Assembly: GCF_002848345.1 (NCBI RefSeq)
Contig: NZ_CP025429.1
Location: 4,340,001-4,404,000 of the forward strand
Direction: 5' to 3'
Length of the DNA stretch: 64,000 nucleotides
Source of the DNA: Chromobacterium sp. ATCC 53434
GTDB lineage: Bacteria; Pseudomonadota; Gammaproteobacteria; Burkholderiales; Chromobacteriaceae
In this document: piece by piece, positions 1 to 9,087 of the stretch
How positions within the stretch are numbered: the first letter of the stretch is position 1
Layout: the number at the start of each line of letters is the position of its first letter
The notes under the pieces: model-generated
Database searches by the model: none
What the model saw: the letters and a program-made list of their open reading frames with translations, nothing else
Told to the model about the DNA's origin: nothing
Program-made: the position numbers and the translations under genes

Positions 1-216
1 CTGTTCTACAGCTGCAACACCTATCCGAAGTGCAAGTACGCGACGTGGAATCCGCCGATCGCCGAGCCGTGCCCGAAGTGCAACTGGCCGATCCTGACGA
101 TCAAGACCACCAAGCGCCGCGGCACCGAGAAGGTGTGCCCGCAGAAGGAATGCGGCTACGCCGAGCAGATCGCGCCGCCGGAAGGCAAGGACGCGGCGCC
201 CGCCGAAGAGGCGTAA
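1..216 (+). CDS. topA: DNA topoisomerase I, C-terminal tail (partial)
   Basis: The reading frame is open from the first base and ends with TAA at 214-216, so only the last 71 residues are present. They contain repeated paired cysteines (YSCNTYPKC, PCPKCNWP, KVCPQKECGY), the pattern of the C-terminal zinc ribbons of bacterial type IA topoisomerase I, which help hold DNA while the enzyme relaxes negative supercoils. The tail ends in a short Ala/Glu-rich stretch. The catalytic part lies left of the window. Two strong hairpins follow immediately. Identification rests on the zinc-ribbon pattern only; another zinc-ribbon nucleic-acid enzyme is possible but less likely. Confidence 0.8.
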   Translation: MFYSCNTYPKCKYATWNPPIAEPCPKCNWPILTIKTTKRRGTEKVCPQKECGYAEQIAPPEGKDAAPAEEA

Positions 217-228
217 GCCCGACCGCCG

Positions 229-256
229 AAACCGCTCCCCCGGGAGCGGTTTTTTT
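229..256 (+). terminator. Intrinsic terminator after topA
   Basis: A 9-bp perfect stem (231-239 with 242-250, loop CC) is followed by a run of T from 250 to 256. It starts 15 bases after the topA stop and has the classic form of a Rho-independent terminator on the plus strand. Confidence 0.85.
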
Positions 257-272
257 ACGTTCGCCGCCCCTG

Positions 273-310
273 AAAAGGCCAAGGCCCCGCTAGCGGGGCC
301 TTGGCCTTTT
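273..310. terminator. Bidirectional terminator between topA and dgkA
   Basis: A perfect 18-bp inverted repeat (273-290 with 293-310) with the two-base loop TA, flanked by A4 on the left and T4 on the right, lies between the convergent topA and dgkA genes. It can terminate in both directions. The same design with a TA loop can be reconstructed at 35733-36033, where it has been split by a repeat element. Confidence 0.85.
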
Positions 311-326
311 CAACACGCGGACGCGG

Positions 327-707
327 TCAGCCGAACAGCACGATGCCCCAGACCGTGGCCAGGTTGATCAGGCCAAGCAGCTGGGCGGCGCTGCCCATGT
401 CCTTGGCCCGCTTGGCCAGCGGATGGCGCTCCAGCGAGGTATGGTCCACCGCCGCCTCTATCGCCGAGTTCAGCAATTCGATGATCAGCGTGGCCAGGCT
501 GCTGGCCACCAGCATCGCGCGCGCCAGCGGCGCGGCGTGGATCAGGAAGGCCAGCGGGATCAGGATCAGCGCCAATATCGTCAGCTGGCGGAAGGCGTCC
601 TCGTGGCGGAACGCCGCCTTCATGCCGTCCAGCGAGTAGCCGAAGGCGTTGATCAGCCGCGTCAGCCCGGTCTTGCCCTTGAACGGGCTCTCCTGCAGTT
701 TTCCCAT
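327..707 (-). CDS. dgkA: Diacylglycerol kinase
   Basis: Integral inner-membrane kinase that phosphorylates diacylglycerol to phosphatidic acid, recycling lipid released during envelope glycan synthesis. The protein is 126 residues, close to the usual 120-130, with three hydrophobic segments and the family signature ELLNSAIEAAVD, which carries the catalytic glutamate. Two ATGs lie next to each other at 710 and 707; the GGAG upstream is only 2 bases from the first but 5 from the second, so I start at 707. It lies 26 bases downstream of gshB in the same direction and is probably the last gene of the gshA-gshB transcript. Confidence 0.93.
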   Translation of the reverse strand: MGKLQESPFKGKTGLTRLINAFGYSLDGMKAAFRHEDAFRQLTILALILIPLAFLIHAAPLARAMLVASSLATLIIELLNSAIEAAVDHTSLERHPLAKRAKDMGSAAQLLGLINLATVWGIVLFG

Positions 708-733
708 CATCGCTCCACGGCGTCAGGCGGACC

Positions 734-1678
734 TCAGTGCTGGCAGCGCCGCTCCAGCGCGTCGATGTACAGTCCGGCGACATTGATGTCGGTCTGATCC
801 ATGATCTCGCGGAAGCAGGTCGGGCTGGTGACGTTGACCTCGGTCAGATAGTTGCCGATCACGTCGAGGCCGGCCAGCAGGATGCCGCGCTTCTTCAGCT
901 CCGGCGCCACCGTTTCGACGATCTCGCGGTCGCGCGCCGTCAACGGCCGCGCCTCGCCGCGGCCGCCCGCCGCCAGATTGCCGCGGGTCTCGCCGGCGGC
1001 AGGAATCCGCGCCAGGCAGTAGTCGACCGGCACGCCGTCTATCACCAGGATGCGCTTGTCGCCGTCGCGGATCTCGGGAATGTAGCGCTGCGCCATCACC
1101 GTGCGCTTGCCGCGCCAGGTGATGGTCTCGATGATCACCGACAGATTCGGATCGTCCGGCTTGACGCGGAAGATGCTTTCGCCGCCCATGCTGTCCAGCG
1201 GCTTCAGGATCACGTCCTGGTGCTGGTTGACGAAGGCGCGCAGCCGCTGCGCCTCGCCGCTGATCAGCGTCGGCGAGGTCAGCTCCGGGAAGTTCAGGAT
1301 GGCCAGCTTTTCATTGAAATCCCGCAAGGCCTGGCCGCTGCTGAACACCTTGACGCCCTGCGCCTCGGCCAGCGTGAACAGCTGGGACGCGTACAGATAC
1401 TCCAGGTCGAACGGCGGGTCCTTGCGCATCACCACCGCGCTGAACGCGGTCAGCGGCTGGCGCAGCGTCTGTCCAAGCCGATACCACTGCGGCCGTTCGT
1501 CGGTGATCGCGAGATCGCGGGCATCGATCTGCAGCCGGCCGCCCTCGACCGACAGCTGTTGCGACTCGGCGAAACTGATGGCGTGGCCGCGGCGGTGCGC
1601 CTCCTCCATCATCGCGAAGGTGGTGTCCTTGTATATCTTGAAGTGTTCCAGCGGGTCGGCAATAAACAAGATGCGCAT
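734..1678 (-). CDS. gshB: Glutathione synthetase
   Basis: ATP-grasp ligase that joins glycine to gamma-glutamylcysteine, the second step of glutathione synthesis in the cytoplasm. The 314-residue length is typical. The ATP-grasp loop reads [14 protein letters not shown] (usually KPLDGMGG), the metal-binding end reads [13 protein letters not shown], and the N-terminus [11 protein letters not shown] matches the family. GGAG lies 7 bases before the ATG. It starts 15 bases after the gshA stop, so the two steps of the pathway are encoded together. Confidence 0.96.
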   Translation of the reverse strand: MRILFIADPLEHFKIYKDTTFAMMEEAHRRGHAISFAESQQLSVEGGRLQIDARDLAITDERPQWYRLGQTLRQPLTAFSAVVMRKDPPFDLEYLYASQLFTLAEAQGVKVFSSGQALRDFNEKLAILNFPELTSPTLISGEAQRLRAFVNQHQDVILKPLDSMGGESIFRVKPDDPNLSVIIETITWRGKRTVMAQRYIPEIRDGDKRILVIDGVPVDYCLARIPAAGETRGNLAAGGRGEARPLTARDREIVETVAPELKKRGILLAGLDVIGNYLTEVNVTSPTCFREIMDQTDINVAGLYIDALERRCQH

Positions 1679-1693
1679 GGTGGTGCTCCAGGG

Positions 1694-2980
1694 TTATTCG
1701 GCGTCCGGATCGGTGGCTTCCAGCTCCAGCGCCGACGCCAGCAGCGCCAGGCGCGAGATCACGCCATAGGCGTAAAAGCGGTTCGGCGCGCAGTCGGGCA
1801 GGCCTTTGCGGTCCGGCAGACACGGCGTTTCAAACGACAGCGGCACGAAATGCATGCCCGGCGCGTTCAGGTTCTCGTCTATGCCGCGGCCGGTATGGAC
1901 GCGGTAGAAGCCGCCGATCACGTAGCGGTCCATCATGTAGACCACCGGCTCGGCCACCGCCTCGTTGACGGTCTCGAAGGTGTATACGCCCTCCTGGACG
2001 ATGACCTCGGACACCTCCAGGCCTTCCTTGACCACCGACATCTTGTTGCGCGCCTTGCGGTTCAGGCCTATCACCTCGTCCGGACTCTTGACGCTCATCA
2101 CGCCCATGCCGTAGGTGCCGGCGTCGGCCTTGACGATGACGAAGGGGTCGTTGTCTATGCCGTATTCGCGGTATTTGCGGCGGATCTTGTCCAGCATCTG
2201 CGACACCGTTTCGGCCAGCTGCTCCTCGCCGGTGCGGGCATGGAAGTCCAGGCCGCCGCAACTGGCGAAGTAGGGATTGATGGTCCACGGATCGATGGAG
2301 ATCAGCCGCGCGAACTCGTCGCTGACCCGGTTGTAGGCCTCGAAATGATGGGTCTTGCGCCGCACCGCCCAGCCGGCGTGCAGCGGCGGCAGCAGCGTCT
2401 GCTCCAGATTCTTCAGCATGTCGGGGATGCCGGCCGACAAGTCGTTGTTCAGCAGCAGCACGCAGGGATTGAAGCCGTCGGCCAGCGCCACGCGGTTGCC
2501 GCGGCGCTCCAGCGGCTCCAGCGTCAGCGTGTCGCCGTTCGCGGTGACCAGCTCGGTCGGCTCGGTGATTTCCGGATTCAGCGAACCGAGCCGGACTTTC
2601 AGGCCGGCCTGCTCGAAGATATGCACCAGCGTGGCGACGTTCTGCAGGTAGAAGGTGTTGCGGGTGTGGTTTTCCGGAATCAGCAGGATGCTGCGCGCCT
2701 CCGGACACACCTTGTCCACCGCGCTCTGCGCCGCCTGCACCGCCAGCGGCAGGAATTCGGGATTCAGATTGTTGTGGCCGCCGGGAAACAGATTCATGTC
2801 GACCGGCGCCAGCTTGAAACCGCTGTTGCGCAGGTCCACCGAGCCGTAGAACGGCGTCGCGTGCGCGTGCCATTGGCTGCGGAACCAATGCTCGATCTGC
2901 GGCTGCGCCGCCAGGATGCGGCTTTCCAGCTCGTGGAGCGGACCGGTGAGAGCGGTGGCCAGGTGCGGTACGGGTGACAT
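1694..2980 (-). CDS. gshA: Glutamate-cysteine ligase, proteobacterial type
   Basis: First enzyme of glutathione synthesis, joining glutamate and cysteine at the expense of ATP. The 428-residue protein belongs to the proteobacterial family found in Acidithiobacillus and many betaproteobacteria rather than the E. coli GshA family; the recognised blocks are YGSVDLRNSGFKLAPVD near the N-terminus, FDPKADAGTYGMG-like text (VKADAGTYGMGVMSV) in the middle, and the tyrosine/arginine-rich YMMDRYVIGGFYRVH. It heads the gshA-gshB-dgkA block. The start is the ATG 8 bases after an AAGGGGA stretch. Confidence 0.93.
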   Translation of the reverse strand: MSPVPHLATALTGPLHELESRILAAQPQIEHWFRSQWHAHATPFYGSVDLRNSGFKLAPVDMNLFPGGHNNLNPEFLPLAVQAAQSAVDKVCPEARSILLIPENHTRNTFYLQNVATLVHIFEQAGLKVRLGSLNPEITEPTELVTANGDTLTLEPLERRGNRVALADGFNPCVLLLNNDLSAGIPDMLKNLEQTLLPPLHAGWAVRRKTHHFEAYNRVSDEFARLISIDPWTINPYFASCGGLDFHARTGEEQLAETVSQMLDKIRRKYREYGIDNDPFVIVKADAGTYGMGVMSVKSPDEVIGLNRKARNKMSVVKEGLEVSEVIVQEGVYTFETVNEAVAEPVVYMMDRYVIGGFYRVHTGRGIDENLNAPGMHFVPLSFETPCLPDRKGLPDCAPNRFYAYGVISRLALLASALELEATDPDAE

Positions 2981-3159
2981 GGACTCCCCTTGGAACTGAC
3001 GTTGAATTCGCTAATGGTGGGGGTGGCGGCGACCATATTCAAGTGCCGGCGCGCAATGGACGCCGGCCGGCAACGGGACGCCGACCCCGCCGGCTTCGAT
3101 TCAGGTCGCCCGGAGCGTCCGCGCCCCCCGTCATCCGCGCGGCAAAGACCCTCATCATA

Positions 3160-3195
3160 CAAACAAAAAGGCGCCGCGAAACGCGGCGCCTGCTA
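3160..3195 (-). terminator. Terminator of the PfkB-kinase gene
   Basis: A perfect 10-bp stem (3169-3178 with 3182-3191, loop of three) is followed on the minus strand by TTTTTGTTTG. It lies 24 bases after the kinase stop codon and in front of gshA, and so separates the two units. Confidence 0.85.
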
Positions 3196-3215
3196 AAAAC
3201 GCGAATCCGGACCGG

Positions 3216-4160
3216 CTACAGCGGCCATGCCTCGCCATAGGCCTCGAAGTAGATGTCCTTCAGCGAGTCCCAGTCGAAGAAGTGGTTCTGGCAGCCCGGC
3301 GTCGTGACCTTGATCGCGCCGATCACATTGGCCAGCCGGCCGGTGATCTTCCAGTCGACGCCGCGGCTGATGCCCCACAGCAGGCCGGCCCGGAACGCGT
3401 CGCCGCAACCCATCGGGTCCACCGGCTTGATCGGCATCTGCACGCGCGGAATCAGGTGCACGGTATCATCGACATAGATCTCCGCGCCCTTGGAGCCGCG
3501 GGTGACGATCAGCGCCTTGACCTTCTTGCGCAGGTCGTCGACGGTCAGGCCGGCGCGCTCGCGCATCAGCTCGCTCTCGTAATCGTTGATCGCCACGTAG
3601 CTGGCCAGCTCGACGATCTCGTGGATCTCGTCGCGCGACAGCAACGGCAGCTCCTGGCCCGGATCGAAGATGAACGGGATGCCGGCCGCGGCCAGCTCTC
3701 GCGAGTGCTGGATGAAGGCGGTGTAGCCTCCCGGCGACAGAATGGCCAGTTCGATCGGGTCCTCGATGTCCGCCACGTGATTCTCGGTGGCGAAGTCCAT
3801 CGCGCCCGGGTGGAAGGCCATCAGCTGGTTGCCGTCCTTGTCGGCAATGCCGAAGCATTGCGGGGTATACTGCTTGCGGATCAGACGGATGAAGCGGTCA
3901 TCGACGCCCACCCGTTTCAGGTGTTGCCGGTACGGTTCGAAGTCCTCGCCGACCACGCCCATCACGATCGGCTTTTCGCCCAGCAGGCACAGGCTGTAAG
4001 CGATGTTGCCGGCCATGCCGCCGAATTCGCGGCGCATCGTCGGCGCCAGGAAGGTGGTGGAAATCTTGTGCAGCTGATCCGGCAGGATCTGGCTGTCAAA
4101 ACGGCCGTGAAACGAGAACAGGGTATCGTATGCGAGCGCCCCGCAGACGAGGATAGACAT
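3216..4160 (-). CDS. PfkB-family carbohydrate/nucleoside kinase
   Basis: Ribokinase-fold kinase that transfers the ATP gamma-phosphate to a sugar or nucleoside hydroxyl. The 314-residue protein has the first family signature around GGMAGNIAYSL (residues about 45-55) and the second as DPMGCGDAFRAG near residue 250; the aspartate of GCGD is the catalytic base and the usual GAGD is changed to GCGD. Sequence style is closest to adenosine-kinase-like members, but the substrate cannot be read from sequence. A GTG at 4166 is in frame, but GGAG overlaps it and sits 5 bases before the ATG at 4160, which I take as the start. It has its own terminator. Confidence 0.85.
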   Translation of the reverse strand: MSILVCGALAYDTLFSFHGRFDSQILPDQLHKISTTFLAPTMRREFGGMAGNIAYSLCLLGEKPIVMGVVGEDFEPYRQHLKRVGVDDRFIRLIRKQYTPQCFGIADKDGNQLMAFHPGAMDFATENHVADIEDPIELAILSPGGYTAFIQHSRELAAAGIPFIFDPGQELPLLSRDEIHEIVELASYVAINDYESELMRERAGLTVDDLRKKVKALIVTRGSKGAEIYVDDTVHLIPRVQMPIKPVDPMGCGDAFRAGLLWGISRGVDWKITGRLANVIGAIKVTTPGCQNHFFDWDSLKDIYFEAYGEAWPL

Positions 4161-4279
4161 GCCCACTCCGCAAAGAAATCAATCGAACATTTTAACATGA
4201 AGTTTGTTTACGCCGCACCTGTGCCGGGCGCAAGTGGCGGAAACGCAAGACAATTCCAACGACATCACAGGAAACGCCG

Positions 4280-4759
4280 ATGAACTCGAAACGCTTTCTC
4301 GCCACCCTGCTGCTGGCCGCGCTGCCGCTGGCCGCCGGCGCCGCCCCGACGCTGGAACAGAGCCGCTTCGCCGACCTGAGCGCCAAGCCGGTCGCGCTGT
4401 CCGCCTACAAGGGCAAGGTGACGGTGCTGAACTTCTGGGCCACCTGGTGTGGCCCGTGCCGCGAGGAGATGCCGATGCTGAATGGCCTGCGCAAGAAGCT
4501 CGCGTCGAAGGGCGTCGAGATCGTCGGCGTGGCGCTGGACAGCAAGGAGCAGGTCGAACCGTTCGTCAAGCAGCTGAAGATAGGCTACCCGATCCTGCTC
4601 GGCAACGACGACACGCTGGACCTGATGCGCGCCCTCGGCAACAAGACCGGCGGCCTGCCGTACACGCTGGTGCTGGACCGCCAGGGCAAGGTGGCGGCGA
4701 CGCTGACCGGCAAGCTGGACGAGAAGAAGCTGGAAGCGGCGGTCAGGCCGTATCTGTAA
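4280..4759 (+). CDS. TlpA/ResA-like thiol-disulfide oxidoreductase
   Basis: Exported thioredoxin-fold protein that probably reduces disulfides in periplasmic proteins, for example during cytochrome c maturation. Residues 1-22 form a signal peptide ending AAGAAP. The active site WCGPC lies near residue 55 within FWATWCGPCREEMPML, and the cis-proline region is GGLPYTLVLD. The length (159) fits the TlpA/ResA family. AGGA lies before the ATG. It is divergent from the PfkB kinase and is followed directly by the tandem repeat array, with no clear terminator besides the repeats themselves. Confidence 0.88.
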   Translation: MNSKRFLATLLLAALPLAAGAAPTLEQSRFADLSAKPVALSAYKGKVTVLNFWATWCGPCREEMPMLNGLRKKLASKGVEIVGVALDSKEQVEPFVKQLKIGYPILLGNDDTLDLMRALGNKTGGLPYTLVLDRQGKVAATLTGKLDEKKLEAAVRPYL

Positions 4760-4782
4760 TCCTTCCCTCCCCCTCTCCCCCG

Positions 4783-5340
4783 GCCCCTCTCCCGCGAGGG
4801 GAGAGGGGGGACGCGCCGATGTCGTTTTATCGGCCGGATTCCCTCCGCCGCGCAAACTCAAGGCATCGACGCCGAGACTAGCCCCTCTCCCGCGAGGAGT
4901 GAGGGGCCCGCGCGCCGACGTCGTTTTATCGGCCGGACTTCCCTTCGCCGCGCAAGCTCAAGGCATCGACGCTGAGGCCAGCCCCTCCCCCGCGAGGAGT
5001 GAGGGGGCCGCGCGCCGACGTCGTTTTATCGGCCGGACTTCCCTTCGCCCCGCAAACTCAAGACATCGACGCCGAGGCCAGCCCCTCTCCCCTCACGGGA
5101 AAGCGGTTGGGGAGGAGGGAACGTTCCGATGTCGTTTACCGGCCGGCCCTCCCTCCCCAGCGCAAGCTCAAGACATCGACGCCGAGACCAGCCCCTCTCC
5201 CCTCGCGGGAGAGGGGTTGGGGAGAGGGGGACGCGCCGACATCGTTTTATCGGCCGGACTCCCTCCGCTGCGCAAACTCAAGACATCAACGCCGAGACTA
5301 GCCCCTCTCCCCTCGCGGGAGAGGGGTTGGGGAGAGGGGG
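4783..5340. repeat. Tandem array of about 100-bp palindrome-containing repeats
   Basis: Six copies start with GCCCCTC at 4783, 4881, 4981, 5081, 5191 and 5301, giving periods of 98, 100, 100, 110 and 110; the last copy is cut short at about 5340. Each unit has a C-rich/G-rich inverted repeat (CCCCTCTCCC with GGGAGAGGGG, loop CGCG-like), then a spacer with CGTTTTATCGGCCGGA, then CATCGACGCCGAGAC. The C-rich palindrome resembles the dispersed extragenic palindromes of many GC-rich proteobacteria. The array fills the region between the TlpA-like gene and the DUF2087 gene, and the last copy overlaps the latter's 3' end. No convincing gene lies inside. Confidence 0.9.
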
Positions 5341-5858
5341 CGGCGCAAAGCCGCCTGCTCGATCAACTCCGCCATCGCCTCCGGCACCGTCGGTTCCAGC
5401 AGCCAATACCGCCGGCAGTCGTCGGTGCGGCCCATCCAGCCGCCCTCCACCAGCTCGCGCCGGATCAACACGTGGTCGCCGAAGGCCTCCAGCGCGCGGA
5501 TCGCCGCGTTGGCGGCCGGCTCGTCCCACGCCTCGCCGCGCGGCAGGCCGGCCCACAGCGCCCACAGGCAGGCGCGCTGTTCGCTGAATTTCTTCGGCCA
5601 GCGCGCCAGCCGGCCTTCGGCGTCGAAGTGGCGCAACAGCCGCCGGGTTTCAACCGACATGGCTTTCGCTTCGGCCGGAACGGGGCGATCGTGCTCGGCG
5701 CGCAGATGCTGGAAGTTCTGGAAGCCGGCGGCGCGCGCCAGCATATTGAGGATTTGCAGATGGCCGGGCGGCCGCGCCTCCTCGACCCACTGCTGTTTCA
5801 GCGAACGGGCAAGGGATGAGATGTCGCTGCTGTAGAACGGATAAACGGTGCGAGACAT
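5298..5858 (-). CDS. DUF2087 domain protein
   Basis: Protein of 186 residues with a DUF2087-like C-terminal half: RWPKKFSEQRA, then LRALEAFGDHVLIRRELVE-type text and GRTDDCRRYWLLE. The domain is thought to act in nucleic-acid binding regulators, but no function is established. The N-terminal 70 residues (YPFYSSDISSLARSL, then AAGFQNFQHLRAEH) form a conserved-looking leader. I chose the ATG at 5858 (MSRTVYPF) because upstream residues look non-coding. The last 15 residues (PLSPTPLPRGERG) and the stop codon are encoded by the last copy of the adjacent repeat array, so the original C-terminus appears to have been replaced or extended. Confidence 0.75.
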   Translation of the reverse strand: MSRTVYPFYSSDISSLARSLKQQWVEEARPPGHLQILNMLARAAGFQNFQHLRAEHDRPVPAEAKAMSVETRRLLRHFDAEGRLARWPKKFSEQRACLWALWAGLPRGEAWDEPAANAAIRALEAFGDHVLIRRELVEGGWMGRTDDCRRYWLLEPTVPEAMAELIEQAALRRPLSPTPLPRGERG

Positions 5859-6069
5859 GGTTCGAATCCTGTCTGCGTGCCAAGTCGGGGGAAGGACTGC
5901 CGCGGTCGCCGTTGCGGCCTGGCACGGAGTTCGAGCCAAGCATCGGAGGTATTGCAAGCCAAGACAGGTTTAGCGTGGCGAAATCGCCGGCGACGCCTGG
6001 GTGAACTGTTGACCCGCCCCCATGCTATCACCATGAAACGGCGACTGCCAAGCAGGCGGCGACGCCGAT

Positions 6070-6102
6070 GAAAAAAGCCGACGCTCACGCGTCGGCTTTT
6101 TC
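6070..6102 (-). terminator. Terminator of secA
   Basis: A6 followed by GCCGACG and its complement CGTCGGC with T5 after it, at 6071-6101, forms a symmetrical hairpin just after the secA stop codon. It can work in both directions. Between 5859 and 6070 I see no gene, only the upstream regions of the DUF2087 gene. Confidence 0.85.
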
Positions 6103-6119
6103 TCGGACTGCGGGCTGCC

Positions 6120-8831
6120 TCACTCCAGGCGGCCGTGGCACTGCTTGTACTTCTTGCCGCTGCCGCACGGGCACGGATCATTGCGGTTGATCCGCAGGCC
6201 CTGCGAGGCCAGCGCTTCCGGCGACAAGGGATTGTCCTCGTCGTTGCCCAGCGCCGAACCCGGCTCGGCGTGCTGCATCTCGAAATCCTGCAGCGAATGC
6301 GGCTCGACCGCGTCGACGTCGTCCTGACCGCGGATCTGCACCGTCATCAGCACCTGCACCACGCTGCGCTTGATGCGGTCCAGCATGTCGGCGAACAGCT
6401 CGAAGGCTTCGCGCTTGTATTCCTGCTTCGGGTTCTTCTGCGCGTAGCCGCGCAGATGGATGCCCTGGCGCAGATGGTCCATCGCCGCCAGGTGCTCGCG
6501 CCAGTGGTTGTCCAGCATCTGCAGCACCAGGCTGCGCTCGAACTGGCGCATCACGCCGTCGCCGGCCTGCTCGACCTTGGCCTGGTAGGCGGCGGTGGCC
6601 AGCTCGACGATGCGCTGGCGGATGTGGTCGATGTCCAGATTCGGCTCGGCCTTGATCCACTCGGCCACCGGCGCGTCCAGCAGGAAGTCGGACGACAGCG
6701 TCTTCTCCAGGCCGACCAGATCCCACTGCTCCTCAAGCGACTCCGGAGGCAGGTGCAGGTCGACCAGATCGGAAATCACGCCTTCGCGCATATTGACGAC
6801 CACGTCGGACACGTCGTCCTCGACCAGTATCTCGCTTCGCTGCTGGTAGATCACCTTGCGCTGATCGTTGGCGACGTCGTCGTATTCCAGCAATTGCTTG
6901 CGGATGTCGAAGTTGCGGCCTTCCACCTTGCGCTGGGCGTTCTCGATCGAGCGGCTGACCCACGGGTGCTCGATGGCCTCGCCTTCCGGCATTTTCAGCC
7001 GGTCCATGATCGCGGCGACGCGGTCGGACGCGAAGATGCGCAGCAGCGGATCTTCCAGGCACAGGTAGAAGCGGGACGAGCCCGGATCGCCCTGGCGGCC
7101 GGAACGGCCGCGCAGCTGGTTGTCGATGCGGCGCGACTCGTGGCGTTCGGTGCCGACGATGTGCAGGCCGCCGGCTTCCAGCACCGCGGCGTGGCGCTGT
7201 TTCCACTCGACGCGGATCGCTTCGACCTTGGCGTTCTTGTCGGCGTCGGACAGGCTGTCGTCGCCGCGCACCGCCTTGATTTCCGGTTCCGGGTTGCCGC
7301 CGAGCACGATGTCGGTGCCGCGGCCGGCCATATTGGTGGCGACGGTGATCATGCCGGGACGGCCGGCCTGCACGACGATGTCGGCCTCGCGGGCGTGTTC
7401 CTTGGCGTTCAGCACATTATGCGGCAACTTGGCCTGGGACAGCAGATTGGCCACCAGCTCGGAGTTCTCGATGCTGGTGGTGCCCACCAGCACCGGCTGG
7501 CCGCGCTCGTGGCAATCCTTGATGTCGGCCAGGATGGCGTCGTACTTCTCCTTGGCGGAGCGGTAGACCTTGTCCTGCGAATCCTTGCGGATCATCGGCT
7601 TGTTGGTCGGAATCACCACGGTTTCCAGATTGTAGATGCTCTGGAATTCGTAGGCCTCGGTGTCGGCGGTGCCGGTCATGCCGGACAGCTTGCCGTACAG
7701 GCGGAAGTAGTTCTGGAAGGTGATCGACGCCAGCGTCTGGTTCTCGCGGTTGATCTCGACGCCTTCCTTGGCCTCGACGGCCTGGTGCAGGCCGTCCGAC
7801 CAGCGGCGGCCGGCCATCAGGCGGCCGGTGAATTCGTCGACGATCACCACCTCGCCGTCCTGCACCACGTAGTGCTGGTCGATGTGGAACAACGAGTAGG
7901 CGCGCAGCGCGGCCATCAGGTGGTGCATCAGCGTGATGTTGGTCGCCGAATACAGGCTGTCGCCGTCCTTCAACAGGCCCAGGCGGGTCAGGATGTCTTC
8001 GCTGTGCTCGTGGCCGGCTTCGGACAGCAGCACGGTGTGCGCCTTTTCGTCGACCCAGTAGTCGCCTTCGCCCTCTTCAGTCTCCTGGCGGACCAGCAGC
8101 GGCGGCACCGCGTTCATCCGCTGGTACAGGTCGATATTGTCCTCGGCCGGGCCGGAGATGATCAGCGGCGTGCGCGCCTCGTCGATCAGGATGGAGTCCA
8201 CTTCGTCGACCACGGCGAAAGCCAGCTTGCGCTGCACTTTTTCCTCGGTGCTGAACACCATGTTGTCGCGCAGGTAGTCGAAGCCGAATTCGTTGTTGGT
8301 GCCGTAGGTGATGTCGCAGGCGTAGGCGGCCTGCTTGTCGTCATGGGCCATCTGCGACAGGTTCACGCCGACCGACAGGCCGAGGAAGTTGTACAGCGGC
8401 GCCATGATGCCGGCGTCGCGGCTGACCAGGTAGTCGTTGACGGTCACCACGTGGACGCCGTCGCCGGTCAGCGCGTTCAGGTAGACGGCCAGCGTGGCGA
8501 CCAGGGTCTTGCCCTCGCCCGTCTTCATTTCGGGAATCTTGCCGTGGTGCAGCGCCATGCCGCCGATCAGCTGCACGTCGAAGTGGCGCATGCCCATCAC
8601 GCGGCGCGAGGCCTCGCGGCAGACGGCGAACGCCTCCGGCAGCAGGCCGTCCAGCGTTTCGCCCTTGCCGAGCCGGTCGCGGAATTCCTGGGTCTTGGCG
8701 GCCAGCGCCTCGTCGGACAGGGCTTGCATGTCCTGTTCCAGGGCATTGATGCGTTCCACCGTCTGGCGGAACTGCTTCAGCAGACGATCGTTGCGGCTGC
8801 CGAACACCTTCTTGAGTAGCGAAGAAATCAT
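6120..8831 (-). CDS. secA: Protein translocase subunit SecA
   Basis: ATPase motor that pushes unfolded preproteins through SecYEG. At 903 residues it has the normal length. Walker A (MKTGEGKTL) is at residues 102-110, the DEAD-like [16 protein letters not shown] lies near 210, and the second motor domain carries [18 protein letters not shown] and [11 protein letters not shown]. The C-terminal zinc-binding SEC-C tail ([14 protein letters not shown]) is complete. The frame is open a further 36 codons upstream, but [11 protein letters not shown] is the conserved N-terminus, so I start at 8831. It is transcribed alone, divergent from the PhoD gene. Confidence 0.98.
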   Translation of the reverse strand: MISSLLKKVFGSRNDRLLKQFRQTVERINALEQDMQALSDEALAAKTQEFRDRLGKGETLDGLLPEAFAVCREASRRVMGMRHFDVQLIGGMALHHGKIPEMKTGEGKTLVATLAVYLNALTGDGVHVVTVNDYLVSRDAGIMAPLYNFLGLSVGVNLSQMAHDDKQAAYACDITYGTNNEFGFDYLRDNMVFSTEEKVQRKLAFAVVDEVDSILIDEARTPLIISGPAEDNIDLYQRMNAVPPLLVRQETEEGEGDYWVDEKAHTVLLSEAGHEHSEDILTRLGLLKDGDSLYSATNITLMHHLMAALRAYSLFHIDQHYVVQDGEVVIVDEFTGRLMAGRRWSDGLHQAVEAKEGVEINRENQTLASITFQNYFRLYGKLSGMTGTADTEAYEFQSIYNLETVVIPTNKPMIRKDSQDKVYRSAKEKYDAILADIKDCHERGQPVLVGTTSIENSELVANLLSQAKLPHNVLNAKEHAREADIVVQAGRPGMITVATNMAGRGTDIVLGGNPEPEIKAVRGDDSLSDADKNAKVEAIRVEWKQRHAAVLEAGGLHIVGTERHESRRIDNQLRGRSGRQGDPGSSRFYLCLEDPLLRIFASDRVAAIMDRLKMPEGEAIEHPWVSRSIENAQRKVEGRNFDIRKQLLEYDDVANDQRKVIYQQRSEILVEDDVSDVVVNMREGVISDLVDLHLPPESLEEQWDLVGLEKTLSSDFLLDAPVAEWIKAEPNLDIDHIRQRIVELATAAYQAKVEQAGDGVMRQFERSLVLQMLDNHWREHLAAMDHLRQGIHLRGYAQKNPKQEYKREAFELFADMLDRIKRSVVQVLMTVQIRGQDDVDAVEPHSLQDFEMQHAEPGSALGNDEDNPLSPEALASQGLRINRNDPCPCGSGKKYKQCHGRLE

Positions 8832-9087
8832 GTAGTCGAATCCAGAAACCAGCGGGCCGGAAAGAGTGTCCGCAAAAAATGCTGAAAAGTGTAGCACATT
8901 CGCAGACAAGGTTATGGGGGCAACCATGTCCGACATCAAGAGGAGGCCGCAAAAGCAGTGTTGGTTTTCGGCGACTCAAACTAGAGCAAACGCTCGATTC
9001 AATTGACCGAACCATTAATGCAATCTAAATATTGACCGACGATAATCCGCGACTTTATCCCGGCTACGGCCCTTCACAGGAGAGACA

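Noticed and set aside
737..2977. Long plus-strand reading frame opposite gshB and gshA
   Set aside because: Antisense shadow of two well-identified genes, with low-complexity translated sequence.
4783..5340. Possible CRISPR array
   Set aside because: The period is about 100 bases, spacers are not unique because whole units are repeated, and there are no cas genes.
4899..5819. Plus-strand reading frames across the tandem repeats
   Set aside because: They arise from the repeats and from the antisense strand of the DUF2087 gene; no start site or domain supports them.
5850..5892. tRNA-3'-end-like stretch (GGTTCGAATCC followed by GTGCCA)
   Set aside because: It has a T-loop-like TTCGAAT and a CCA, but the T-stem does not pair, the acceptor strand is one base short and no cloverleaf can be built upstream. 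At most it is a chance match or an old tRNA fragment.
6135..8819. Very long plus-strand reading frame opposite secA
   Set aside because: It is the antisense shadow of a certain gene. High GC at third positions keeps stop codons rare on the other strand; its protein is rich in Arg, Val, His and Gln without any domain.
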